From: Ceratothoa steindachneri
Lineage: Eukaryota; Arthropoda; Malacostraca; Isopoda; Cymothoidae
Assembly (NCBI GenBank): GCA_963969495.1
Contig: OZ018330.1
Span: 70,012,710 to 70,076,709, forward strand
Length of the DNA stretch: 64,000 nucleotides
Direction of reading: 5' to 3'
Position 1 is the first letter of the stretch. The number at the start of each line of letters is the position of its first letter. Under the pieces are notes generated by a model that was not told where the DNA came from, made no database searches, and saw only the letters and a list, made by a program, of their open reading frames with translations. Shown here piece after piece: positions 45,816 through 56,496 of this stretch. The translations under genes and the position numbers were made by a program.

Positions 45816-47399
45816 CCATTTGTCAGGTGGTATTTCTTGCCTACAGTCACCAAGAGAGTCACTTTATAATATTCTCGACCACTTCACCTTTTTCTGCCAT
45901 TCCACACACACCTTTTTCACTTAACTTCATCGGTCACTTTTTCGATAACCTAAATCACCATGAAATAAATAACTCCATCATTCACTTCTAGGGGGAGTAA
46001 GAGAAAAAGTGTCATTCACCAGCATGAAAATGCATGGAATTCCGCTGCCAAAAAATCCTCCCCCCCTAAAAAAAGAGGCACTAGAGTTGACAGAGGGAAA
46101 CTATTAACAGATGCTCATGGCCCCAGGGCTCCAGAAACTTTGGATTTTAAACCTCTTAAGACAAAAAATATCTCCCATTCGGAAGTCATTTTGAGTTCAA
46201 AAAGTTCAAAATAATATCGTTGGGGAATCGAACATTTGCCTTTTCGTTAGGTTATTTTCAGTGCTAAAGATGGAGATTACATCAATTATTGATCAAATTA
46301 AATTTATTTATATAAACATACGTTCTTACCTTCATTTTTAGTGAAGGACGTCGGACATTGAACGCAGGACTGAGTCTCCCGCAAGGAGAGCACTTCTCGC
46401 GGAGGAACGTGGAAATGTTCAGGAGAGTGGGTAGACATCCCAATTCCTAGTTACCTAAGTAGGTTCTTCCCACGTCTGCGAGAGCTCTCTATCTTTTTTA
46501 CATTTTCAAACTCCCTAACTTCATCACTTTTAGTATGATCCGCTCTTTACATGCATTATGGTAGAGATGCCGCCGTTGGTTTGTTTATATTCCTACAAGT
46601 AGTAAAGTAAAAGGCAAAGTAAATCGAGTGGTAATCCGTTCTGGATCTAGGCTATTGGCCCATCATAACGGTTGGGTAAAATGTGTTGTAGAGTCTGTCC
46701 CATTCAGGGTTCCATACCGAGGCAAAAAGCCCCCTCACAAACTCACAACCTCTTTCATGCACCTATATCCTAACAATATCATCCATTTGCCTATATGTTG
46801 GTCTCTTTTCTCTCAAATACTCACTCGCATAATCACCCCCCTTTATTACTTTATTACGCATTCTTACAACCATTCACACACCAGGACACTTAATCTTATA
46901 TACTCTCTTCACAAGTCTATTTTCATCTATTCTTCTTACATGCACGTACCACAATATAATATTCATGGTCACATCATTCATACCTTTTCTCACATTAAAT
47001 ATACCTTTTGCACACTCGTAACTCTACGTATTCTCTCCTTCTTACACTCAACAACACCTAGATGTGATGGACATACCAAGATCTCTTGAAATATGACGTT
47101 TGGAGTGCTTATTTCCAGGTCCCATTCATGGGATTGAATTGGATCCTTCACGGCAACCTTGTTCTCTATCGTAGCAGTTTTGAGCCTGCCACTACCAATT
47201 TTTCTAACTATCGATCCCTTATGTTTTTTTTCCTTATTCACTTATAATCAATTTGACGAGTCTAGTTATTAGCAGGGAATTTTAAAATAATCTTATTCCC
47301 ATTCCAAAACACAGCGTATTGCGTTCATATTTATTGGAACATACATCGTGTAGCAATGGAGCTGTGTCAATGTAAATAGATGGCTCAAATTCCCAATGG
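45816..47399. other. unassigned sequence
   Basis: No gene I can name. The largest open frame (46628-47089, +, 153 codons) is rich in His, Ile, Tyr and Thr from a (CA/TA)-biased composition and shows no domain, so it is not called. The sequence just after 45815 is the other side of the pre-insertion site whose left side ends at 39766. Confidence 0.3.
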
Positions 47400-47660
47400 T
47401 GAGTAGACTTCTTTTCGGCCGAGCTGGTTGCAATATAGCACACATTATGGGAGATTACGCGCCTTGCCCGGGTTTAGACCGTTTTGTAATCCATAGTGAC
47501 TCAGAGAGTGCACTAAGTTCCCTTGTGACATTGAAATCACCGCATCCCTGCGTTCGTAGTTCCCGTGACTAACGGGAATTACGAGTCGGGAGGATGCCGA
47601 GATTTTCTTCTGCACGGTCTTAAGACATGTACAGCTTGGGTAGAAAGAGAAACTTACTAT
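47400..47660 (+). pseudogene. RNase H remnant of an I-like non-LTR retrotransposon
   Basis: In two frames the + strand reads FSAELVAI near 47417, then DYAPCPGLDRFVIHSDSESA near 47450-47510 and LSSLVTLKSPHPCVR. This matches the RNase H domain that follows RT in I/R1-type elements, with the Glu of AEL and the Asp of HSDSESAL. A later RHVQLG-like block lies near 47620. No RT is adjacent. Confidence 0.6.
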
Positions 47661-47928
47661 TTCGGTGTTGATGATGGAAAACTATGAAATGATCAGAAAG
47701 AAATTAATTTTGGTGAGATAAAGATCGTTGCATTTTCCAGAGGTGGCAAAAATTGTTTTAATTTTAGAATTTCCTCGTTAGTTGAAATGAAGTTACCTAA
47801 GAAATGTTTGAATTTGAAGGTTAAAGTTTAAAAATATTCAACTATGTTAATAATAAATGGAATGCTTATCTCTTTGTTGAAACACGAAAGTAGACTTACC
47901 GGGAACATACACACAATAGTAAAAATAG
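47661..47928. other. unassigned sequence
   Basis: AT-rich, with no supported feature. Confidence 0.3.
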
Positions 47929-47936
47929 TTAATAGA

Positions 47937-50490
47937 CAGGGGCGGATGCAAGAAGTGAGGGACTCAGGGGGCCTGAGTCCCCGCCCCCCCATGACCAGGG
48001 GGAAATTCCACACAGCCTGGCTTGCATCGCTTTTCATGTCGGCACCTCATGTCGTGAGTGACGGTGGAGACACGGCGCGTGCGCTTGACTCGCTGACCAG
48101 TCGGATCGTGCTTCCTGACTCACACGCCTGGCCCTTCCGCTCTTTGTCAGCTGATCTGAGCTGGGCATGTGCTTGCTGGTATCTTTCACTTTCTGAATTA
48201 ATTCCAGCATCCTCTCCCTCCTCGCCACTATACCAGCATCATATACGCGTTATCCTCTCTCTGAAACGCAGCAGTGCAAATTAAGTGAATTTTTATTATA
48301 AATGACGAAAGAGAATGCAAAAGAGAAAATAACTATACGAAATAGTAAAAGCTCTTAAGGCTATTAATCGGTGAACGGGAATGAACAACAAGCGAATGAC
48401 GAAATATGCTGCCTCTCCGTAGGCATCGAGATGACGGTCCATTAGACCTCTCTATTCCGAGCAAAACTGGAGGAGTCTTCAGAGCGTTTCTGCGATATCG
48501 AGCCTATGGAGCAGATGCCGACGTCAACCGCCTCCTCAAGAGCTTAGCGAGCCGAGCCAACTCCACTCCCATTAGCAAAACCATTCAAGAGGAGCTGATC
48601 GATATCACAGGTCGGTGATACTGCAACTTCTGTTCTCAAAATAGGTCTCTTATTCCAAAAATAGAATTCATGCTATTTTGACATTATGAGCAGGTGACAC
48701 CATAATGATATTTCGCTTTACAGTTCGATTGGTGTTGGAAGAGGTATTAGCCGGAATGTCAGGGGTATTCGCAGTGCTAATGAGCGAAACCACGGGCGTC
48801 TCAGGGAAGGAGCAAGCTACCATTATCCTTCGACATGTCGAAGAAGACATCAAGGAGAACATTAAGGAGAACCTCAGCGCTGAAAAACTGGCCCAACTGC
48901 TCATTCGCACCGTACATGGCCTTGGTTTTGACATGTCAAACTGCCGTAGCCTCGACTTCGACGGAGTGAGTGTCATAATGGGGAAGTTCAGAAGTTGTGC
49001 GGCCATCATCATGGAGCAATACCCCCTCGCCAAAGCGATCCACTGCTTTAATCACCGACTGAACATGGTGCTGACCAAACCCCTGTGATGTGAAATAAGT
49101 GAAACTCGCCCTTCAGATGCTCAACGAAGTCCATAACTTCATTTATTCTAGCAACATGCGGGCGCTTCGGTTCTCCAAAATCGTGAAGCTTTCCTCAGGT
49201 AAGCGGAAAAAGTTGATGCCCTCGTGTCCCACCAGATGGGCTGAGTGGCATAACGCAGTCCTTGTGTTCTTCGATTTTCTGCCTCACATCGCGGTCTTCA
49301 TGGAAGAGGAAATGAAGCTGGATGCCGATGCTCTGGCATCTTACTCACCGCAATTACGGACCCTCGCTTTCTCATTGGGCTGGTTGCGGCGGAGTCAGTT
49401 TTGGCTCGCACACTCGAGCCGAGCAGGACCCTGCAGAAGAAGGACGGTGACTTGGCAACTGCGTGTGCACTGATTCGTGAGATCGAGACTGTTTTCGCCA
49501 AGTTCAGAAATAATGCCGAAGAGCACTTCCACACTGTATTTGTAAAAGCCAAAGATCTCTTGATTGAAGTGGACTCAGCTCACGATGACGTCTCTGTTCC
49601 TCGAGTATGTGCATGACAGACAGAGCGCGCGAATATCCCGGCCAGGACTGATGAGGAGTACTATCGTCGCTTGGTCTATATTCCGTTCGTTGACCAAGTG
49701 ATCGCCGAGCTGAAGAGAAGATTTGAGGACGATACCGCGCTATTCACTCTACGATTAAAGGAGCTTCTCAAGAGCTCAAAAGCAGACATGGATTCCGTCA
49801 TTAATGCCGCTAAGTTCTACGAGAGCGACCGTGAGTCACCGGCGCTCGTAGAGGCGGAGGCACAGCGGTGGACAAATTCCGCTCCGGTCTTCGGGATTGT
49901 CAAAAATGCGAAGGAGTACGCCGAGAGCCGTATGCTCCGGAACATTACGAAGCTCCTGACTATCTTAATGACTCTGCCGGTCTCAAATGCAGAGGCCAAA
50001 CGCTCTTTCTCAGTCTAGAAACGGCTAAAAACTTCACATGAGGAGCACCATTGGCCAGGGTTGCCTCAACGGCCTCGCACTACTCGCCGTCCACAATGAC
50101 ATTCAAGTTTCGAATGATTCAAGTGATTGACAAGTTTACGGAGAAAAACCGCCGCAGTCACCTTTTTGCTTAGGCAAAGAAGGAGGGCATTGGGCATGAG
50201 CCTACTCTTGTACAATAAAAATACTGTTTCTATTATACGCCTTGTTACTTAAGTAGGCGAAATGACTTGCAAGTAGCTTACATCATTATAGTCTCCACTA
50301 CATGTACATATTCATCATTTATGCCTATAACATATTCATATGTATTCAGCACTGATTATTTGTACGATCATACATGTATTACTCGTAAAAATATGTACCA
50401 TAATAAACAACTTTAACAAATTTCCACTCTTAAAAATCAGGGCATCGCCCCCCCTCCCTACTCCTTTCGCTTTTTCTGGATCCGCCACTG
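47937..50490 (+). mobile_element. hAT transposon with terminal repeats and 8-bp duplication
   Basis: The left end starts CAGGGGCGGATGCAAG. The right end finishes TTCTGGATCCGCCACTG, which is the reverse complement of CAGTGGCGGATCCAG, so the ends are matching hAT-type inverted repeats. The flanks TTAATAGA (47929-47936) and TTAATAAA (50491-50498) are an 8-bp target duplication with one mismatch. The length is 2554 bases, enough for a full transposase, which is present but broken. Confidence 0.9.
48406..50170 (+). pseudogene. hAT transposase (TTF/ZMYM-like group), broken
   Basis: Blocks in order are GGVFRAFLRYRAYGADAD and ISKTIQEELIDITG (48406-48618). Next is MSGVFAVLMSETTGVSGKEQ (48705 onward) and LDFDGVSVIMGKFRSCAA, the decayed form of the GYDGAxxMSG motif. 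CFNHRLNMVL follows (48990-49088) with the conserved C-x2-H pair, then PTRWAEWHNAVL (49099-49473) and REIETVFAKF. The C-terminal dimerisation domain is LMTLPVSNAEAKRSFSV (50018) with LKTSHEEHH beyond a stop. At least four frameshifts and two stops make it non-functional. Confidence 0.85.
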
Positions 50491-50599
50491 TTAATAAATT
50501 AAACCAAGTCGAAGTTAAAGAGTGAGACGAGGAAGATTTAAAATGTAGATGAAACTGAGAAAATTTAGATGTGTTTGAAAGTGCTTTCCTACGACTATC

Positions 50600-52300
50600 C
50601 CCCGAACCCCCCGGGTGCCCGACCAGAGGCTTTACTTCCCCGAAGTGGCAAAAGGTTTGAACTCGATCACATCACATATAATGAATTCAGTCGTTTTTAT
50701 GTCATTGTTGAACAGAATCTGTTTTTTTATCAAGAGCAGTTTGGAAAATGAACGTTCACCTTCACAGACTGTGGCTGGCAACGCTAAAAACAATTGCAGA
50801 ACAGTTGAAACATTGGCAAATGTTGACTCTACAACTGGATTCTTCCTCAGGTATTTCAAAAGGACATGAGAATCACAACCCAACTTCAGATGGGTTACAG
50901 ATTCTGAGAAAGTTACAAATTAATCCTCGCTGTGGAGTTCAAAGTATTTTTTCACCAAGCTGGATACACCAACTCTCAGCTGTGCAGCATCATGCTCCCT
51001 CAATGACTTGATAAAGGCAAAATTGTCAGATATTTGGTGATATGACTGTCGACGTTGAGATAAACTTGCAAGTAACTTATCAATGATAACAACAAAAGTC
51101 TGTATAAGGAATTTTTGTTCACCTTGAAGATCAGCATCAGATTTAGCAGAATCATCAGCTTGACGCTGTTGATATCAATATCTGTGCTTTGGAGAAGAGT
51201 ACTAGCGTTCTGAAAGCGCTGTAAGATCTTGTTCCAAAGAACACACATAAATGCATTTACAAGAAAGCACATTTTCTCTGAAAAAACTGATGCATCAAGT
51301 CGAGCATCTCCCTTTACTTTTTCATTGTCTGCACTTTCATTTAACATAGCATAGACGTTAGAATAATTTATGTGCATTGCTTTCACTTATTCAGAATGGA
51401 AATGCCAACGTGTGGATGATAATGTTTTTAGGGTTAGAATTCTACCATTTTAAATAGTAAATTCCAGCGCTTTGTTGATCTAACTGAATATGCATATAAT
51501 TCCTGCACAAAATCAAAGTAATTGCAAGCATCCGGGCAACAATTGACACTGGCAGTCCCAACTAGATTTAAAGAATGTGCTGCACATGGAATGTAATCTG
51601 CTAATGGATTTATTTCCTTAATTCTTGCTTCTAAACCAGCATATTTCCCTGACATACACATTTGCAGCGTCATCATAACTTTGACCTCTGTAGTCATTAA
51701 AGGAAAGAATCATTGAATCGAGAGTTTTCAGTACATCTTGTTGAAGACTTTCACCTGAATAGCTGAGAATGGGAAGAAACTTCAGGAATCTCTCTCTACA
51801 ATACATCCACGCCTATTGATGTATCGTAAAATTATCGATAGTCAGTTGATCAATATGGCCGACATCAGGTGTTGAATCGACACATATAGAAAAGTATTTA
51901 GCATCATAAACTTCATCACATATAGCTGACAACACATCTTCATCCATTTGTTCAATATGTTCCTTGCCTATTCTTGAAGAAAGATAACTTGTTGTCCCAC
52001 TTCCTTTGTTACCCTAACGAGAAATATGTTCTGCAAGAAAAGGATCAAAATTGCAATCAATTCCAAAATTCGCGTGTAATTTGCATTTCTAGAGGATCCA
52101 AACACTTCATCTCCAAGGATGCTTGTCCACGTTGAGCCAAGAACCTTATGACTTCAATGGCCCTACGGAGTACTGCATGGTAATAGTTTCTTTCCTCTTT
52201 CAGCTGGTTACGAAGCTTTGCATCGATACATTCTTTCTCATTGGATCGTAATAACCGGGACTGAACAGAGTCTATGTTCTGCACTGTTTTCATGGAATTT
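50600..52300 (-). pseudogene. second hAT transposase (DUF4371/ZMYM-like), broken
   Basis: Reading down from 52293: KLRNQLKEERNYYHAVLRRA and VIRFLAQRGQAS (start of DUF4371), then a DEVYDAKYFSICVDSTPDVG-like block near 51930-51870. Next are LDSMILSFNDYRGQSYDDAA (51730-51680), MSGKYAGLEARIKEI and YIPCAAHSLNLVG (C-x2-H pair, about 51600-51560). It ends with the dimerisation block LALPATVCEGERSFSKL near 50790-50740. Frameshifts separate the blocks. A matching 5' terminus is at 53486-53506. Confidence 0.8.
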
Positions 52301-52644
52301 CAATATCTTGCCACAGTTACTCCAGTAATTGAAACATCAGTGACAAAGTGAATAAATTATATCCATGAATTTCAAACTCTTTGATATTATCCTTATTAAA
52401 CTGACTCACCCAAGTCTCAGTGATACAAACAATATCTAGACTCTCCGCAGTTATATAAGATAAGTGTTCTATTAATTATTTCTAATACTTTTGCTATTTG
52501 CATAAAATACTTTAATATTTAACTATATTCCTTAAATAATGTAAGTACAGTCTGGATAGTCTGGGACAACACTTAGTAGCGTGACTGTACAAAAATTGAT
52601 GACTTATCTATAGTCCCTTCTTTTAAAATTAACACATTTCCTTG

Positions 52645-52872
52645 TTTTAACCTAACCTAACTTTTAATTAGTCTAGGTAAATTAAATTTTAAGAAACCTA
52701 GATAACCCTCACCTAGCTTACCCTAACTAACCTAACCTGTTTCAGCCTAACCTAATCTAACCAACCTAACCTAATTTAACCAGCTAACCTAGTTAAGTTA
52801 AGTTAGGATAGGTTAGTTTGGTACTTGGGATAGGTTAGGTGTTAGCCTAGTTAGGTTAGGCTGGGGGAGTCT
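52645..52872. repeat. degenerate CCTAA ... TTAGG inverted array
   Basis: Many CCTAACCTAA-type units (52650-52790) are followed by TTAGGTTAGG-type units in the opposite sense (52795-52870). TTAGG is the common arthropod telomere unit, but the copies are interrupted and diverged. The position between the second hAT's transposase and its 5' end suggests it could be subterminal repeats of that transposon. Confidence 0.7.
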
Positions 52873-53093
52873 AGTTTAGGTTTCCTCACTTTCCTAAGGT
52901 TTATAATTAATAAAACCTTTCACGGAGGTAAAAACAATAAACAAATACAAAATAAATAAGGGTGCAATACTGACGAAGTCAGGAAGTGTTACCGATTAAA
53001 CAAATTGGCTAATAACAATAATTTCCTAAAAACAATATTCATTTTGGAATCGTCAAAAGTACAAATATTTTAAAACTTCTAAGATTTTAATCC

Positions 53094-53253
53094 GAGCCGT
53101 TGACTGGAACACATTTAATATTTCTTCTTGCTGGGGCAAAGACTGGACGTCCCGTTGAGACTGGAATTCCCAGAGCCGTTGACTGGAACACATTTAATAT
53201 TTCTTCTTGCTGGGGCAAAGACTGGACGTCCCGTTGAGACTGGAATTCCCAGA
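53094..53253. repeat. tandem duplication, 79-bp unit, two identical copies
   Basis: Both copies start GAGCCGTTGACTGGAACACA and end ACTGGAATTCCCA. I see no difference between them, so the duplication is recent or maintained. No gene is affected. Confidence 0.9.
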
Positions 53254-53485
53254 GAAAAAGGTATGAAATGATATACCTATTACAGTTTAAAGTGATAGTA
53301 CTAGAGTTATAGTACAAGTTTAGTCAGAAGTTACAGTTTAATCAGCATTTAAAAATACAATATTATAATTGTAGTAATTGGTAACTTGACAATCTTAAGG
53401 CTACAGACATTTTAATAATGTGGGGGGCTCATTATGAGTCGGGTCTAGCAGGTTTTGTGGGGCCCTTCGCCATAGCGTAATTGGC

Positions 53486-53506
53486 GTATAGGTAAGTCCG
53501 GCCCTG
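53486..53506 (-). other. hAT-type 5' terminal repeat
   Basis: The - strand reads CAGGGCCGGACTTACC, the form typical of hAT ends. It points toward the degenerate hAT transposase at 52300-50600, which would make that element about 2.9 kb. I could not find its other end near 50500-50600. Confidence 0.6.
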
Positions 53507-53559
53507 CGTAGAGGAACTAATGGCAATCCCACGAAGACACCAGGAACCCATCGTTTCCA

Positions 53560-53835
53560 AAGTCAGATTACAAGTGATGTTGGCAATTTTTGCAACTCTG
53601 CACATGCGATTGCAATGGTTCGAAATTGAAGGCTTATAAGAGAATCAGGATCCCTGCCGTGATTAGAATGTAAGAGAACTAAGAAAGACCCACTTCATAA
53701 CACTATGTGATCGCTACTCAACTGAAGATGTGAACAAATTGGTGTTCACGGATGAAAAAAACATATAATTTAACCCAAACACAATTCTTCTAAGGAACCT
53801 GAGACTCGCTACGTGATGCCACGGTCGCCGCAAAT
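53560..53835 (+). pseudogene. Tc1/mariner-like transposase fragment
   Basis: The + strand reads RKTHFITLCDRYSTEDVNKL, then VFTDEKNI near 53690-53760, followed by a stop. FTDEK carries the first catalytic Asp in this group. The remainder of the transposase is not seen. Confidence 0.55.
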
Positions 53836-54000
53836 CAGGCGTATGTCGAGATTATCTTCTGGATAGGCTCTTGGACATGTGGGAATTCAGGAGAATGAGC
53901 GCGCCGACGAGGGTGTCAGAGAGTCCGCGAGGACTGGCTGACCAGACCAGCGTTTCGCTCTTCCTCACATCGACTAAACGGCAGTTATAGAGAAGAAGAT
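53836..54000 (+). pseudogene. RNase H end of an I-like non-LTR retrotransposon
   Basis: In two frames it reads VEIIFWIGSWTCGNSGENE, then RADEGVRESART and an LPHID-like stretch. This is the C-terminal part of RNase H in I/R1-type elements (FCWVPSH-GI-GNE-AD-A). It resembles the decayed piece near 47590-47640, so the two may derive from the same family. Confidence 0.5.
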
Positions 54001-54004
54001 ATAT

Positions 54005-54200
54005 ACAAATGAATTTTCTGAACTTCACCATTTGTAATTCTTTGGGTTTTAAAAAAATTCACAAAATTTCGATACTTATATTTATTTCTGAACTTCACCA
54101 TTTTGTTTTTTGATGTTATAAAAGAATTATTAGAAATAACTTTGATAAAAAACATAAGTCATAACCAAACTAAGATGAAATTATTATTCAAATACTCAAA
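54005..54200 (-). repeat. ~80-bp satellite, inverted copy
   Basis: Two or more degenerate units share TTTCTGAACTTCACCATTT and lie in the opposite orientation to the longer array at 59690-60420, where AAAATGGTGAAATTCAGAA occurs. Confidence 0.6.
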
Positions 54201-54606
54201 AAAATCCCCTTCTTAAATTATAGAGTTAGTGATGATTATTTCGTAGGCTCTGTTCATATTTTAAGGCAACCTCAATGTTGTTAGCTTCGGCTATTTTTCT
54301 GAAGTTCTTTCATTGGGAGAATACGGGAAGATAATGAAATTCTTAAACACCCCTTTTCATAGAATTAGACGTGTAATGAGCAAAAATTGGATCTAGATTT
54401 TTCCATTAGCTTTTAAAATTTACGTGATAGAAACAATTATTCTGATATTTAAATTATTTCAGATTTCTTAAAAAATCAGCATTTCAAAAAAAAAATTGCA
54501 TTCCTTTGCTCAATCCAAAATGGTGCTCTGGTCCTGTTCGAGTTGGTGTTGAGTAAAATTTTTTTCAAATTCAAGAAATGGTTCTTTCTATGAAAAGCGT
54601 GCAACC
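54201..54606. other. AT-rich unassigned sequence
   Basis: No supported gene. Some of it may be further decayed satellite. Confidence 0.3.
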
Positions 54607-55534
54607 ATTGTTGTTCTGCACCAAAGTGGGGTTCCTCAGGGATCAGTTCTCGGTCCATTATTATTTGTCATCTATATAAACGATCTTGGGAAGGCAGTTA
54701 ATAATAAGGGGTCATTTTTTTGCGGATGATACCAAATTAGCAGCTGTAGTTAAAGATATTGATGATAATTTTAAAGTGCAAGGGGATTTAAATAAATTGT
54801 TATCCTGGGCACATAAGTGGCAAATGACTTTCAACCTTGATAAGTGCAAAGTTATTAACATGGGAAAAGATAATAGAGAATTTAACTAAAAAATGGATGG
54901 GCATTGGCTGAGCTCAGTAGAGGATTAGAAAGATCTAGGAGTAGTAATAGATAAGTCATTAAGGTTTTCTAAGCAGTGTATTGAAGCAAGAAATAGGGCA
55001 AATAGAGTGCTGGGTTTCATTAAGAGAAATGTCAGTTACAAAAGTAAGGAGGTTATTCTTAAACTCTATAACTCTTATGTTAGGCCACATCTAGAGTACT
55101 GTATACAGGCATGGTCCCCACATTTTAGACACGATATTAACCTTCTCGAGTCAGTGCAACGGAGGGCAACAAAGATTATTCCTTCCCTGAGGCACCTTGA
55201 ATATATAGATAGACTGAGGGTATTAAATATGTTCTCGTTCGAGAGGAGGTGTGTGAGAGGGGATATGATTGAGCTCTTTAAAAAATTTTCCGGGATAGAT
55301 AAATTGGATGTTAGCAAGTTATTTGAGTTAGATGATGGAAATCGGACTAGAGGTCACCACTTGAAAATGAAAAAGCAAGGGTGTAGGTTGGATTTAAGAA
55401 AATATTTTTTCACCAATAGAGTGGTAGACTTCTGGAACAAATTGCCGCGGAGGGTAGTAGGTAGTCCAAATCTAAATGTATTTAAGAGTAGGTTGGATGA
55501 GTTTATGGGGAGGGAAGGTTGTGATGGTTCCTAA
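54607..55534 (+). pseudogene. second CR1-like LINE, 3' half of RT
   Basis: It starts inside RT at HQSGVPQGSVLGPLLFVIYI (54625 onward). It is interrupted by a one-base shift just before FADDTKLAAVVKDIDDNFKV (54715) and by stops near 54888 and 54928. A clear open frame then runs 55007-55534: IKRNVSYKSKEVILKLYNSY, VRPHLEYCIQAWSPHFRHDI, the RRATKIIPSLRHLEYIDRL thumb block and a WNKLPRRVV end. It resembles the CR1-like ORF at 13901-16363 in every block but is a different family, AT-rich and truncated. Confidence 0.85.
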
Positions 55535-55875
55535 GTTTTGTATATATTAATATTGTTTGTATATATCTATAGATGCATGATTTAGTTCTTGACAAGCCTT
55601 GATTGGTGATACCCTTGTTTCTGGACGCAATCCTCTGGATGTAGTTTTCCTGGGAGTTTGGGTGCCTTAAAAAAGAGGCCGTATGACTCGGATGACCTAT
55701 GATGAGCCCTTGTGGCTTTTGTCATCTGTTATATTATATTGTGGGGGACTTTAATTTTTTCTTCCCCTGGTGATGGTGCTTTTTGTGGGTGGGTTTTGAC
55801 GGATGCGGATGACCTTTGATAGGCCCTTGTGGCTTTTGTCATCCGTGAAATTATGTTATGTTATGTTATGTTATT
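55535..55875 (+). repeat. 3' untranslated region and (TTATG)n end of the CR1-like LINE
   Basis: A segment with GGATGACC-TATGATGAGCCC, TTGTGGCTTTTGTCATC occurs twice (about 55690-55735 and 55800-55850), and each can fold into a hairpin. The element ends with four TTATG units (about 55853-55874), in keeping with the short terminal repeats of CR1/L2 elements. Confidence 0.75.
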
Positions 55876-56039
55876 GGCAACTCTGCCATAGTAGCTGCCA
55901 GCACTTCACCGGCCACTGTCGGTTTAGTCTAGAGGTTGCCGTAGGAGGGTAGGTGTGTGAGTGTCCTGTGCTCCTATTGTTGTTGTTGTTATTCTTGTTT
56001 TTGGTGCAGCACACCCCACTTAAGTGTTTTAGTATAAAT

Positions 56040-56160
56040 CTATTTGGGGTGCATACCACCCCAAATATGTGTTTTGTAGATATAATGGAGTGCATGGTAC
56101 CCCACTTTATGATATGTTGGTGGTGCATACCACCCCAAATATGTGTTTTTAGGTCAGCTT
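56040..56160. repeat. short direct and inverted repeats upstream of piggyBac
   Basis: GGTGCATACCACCCCAAATA occurs at about 56049 and again at about 56123, followed both times by TGTGTTTT. The first copy also forms a palindrome TTGGGGTG-CATAC-CACCCCAA. They lie 350-450 bases before the piggyBac start and could be its internal terminal repeats. Confidence 0.65.
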
Positions 56161-56496
56161 TTGGTGAGTTATGTATTGTTGTACTATATTTTTATTGTCT
56201 TTTCTAATTATTTTTATTTCTTTGCAGGCATGAATAAATGTGTTCTAGGTTCTATTTACAGAAATTACATATATTAGAAAAGAAAGTACTATAAAAGCAG
56301 CAAAAGTGTCAAGTAAAAAGTGTCCTAGGTTATATTTACATAAATCATATTTATAAATAAAACAAAAAGACAATAAAAGAAAATTATATTTAGAAACAGT
56401 GAAAGTGTCAAAGAATAAGTTCTTATTTTCTTTATTGTTTTACAGGGATATTAAAAATTTTCCAGGTAAAAAATTCGGACAATAAAAACAGTGAAA

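Noticed and set aside
46628..47089. 153-codon open frame
   Set aside because: Composition follows the local CA/TA bias and no domain or signal is recognised, so it is not called as a gene.
52645..52872. Ancient telomere-telomere fusion
   Set aside because: A fusion leaves TTAGG followed by CCTAA. The order here is the reverse, and the units are too diverged.
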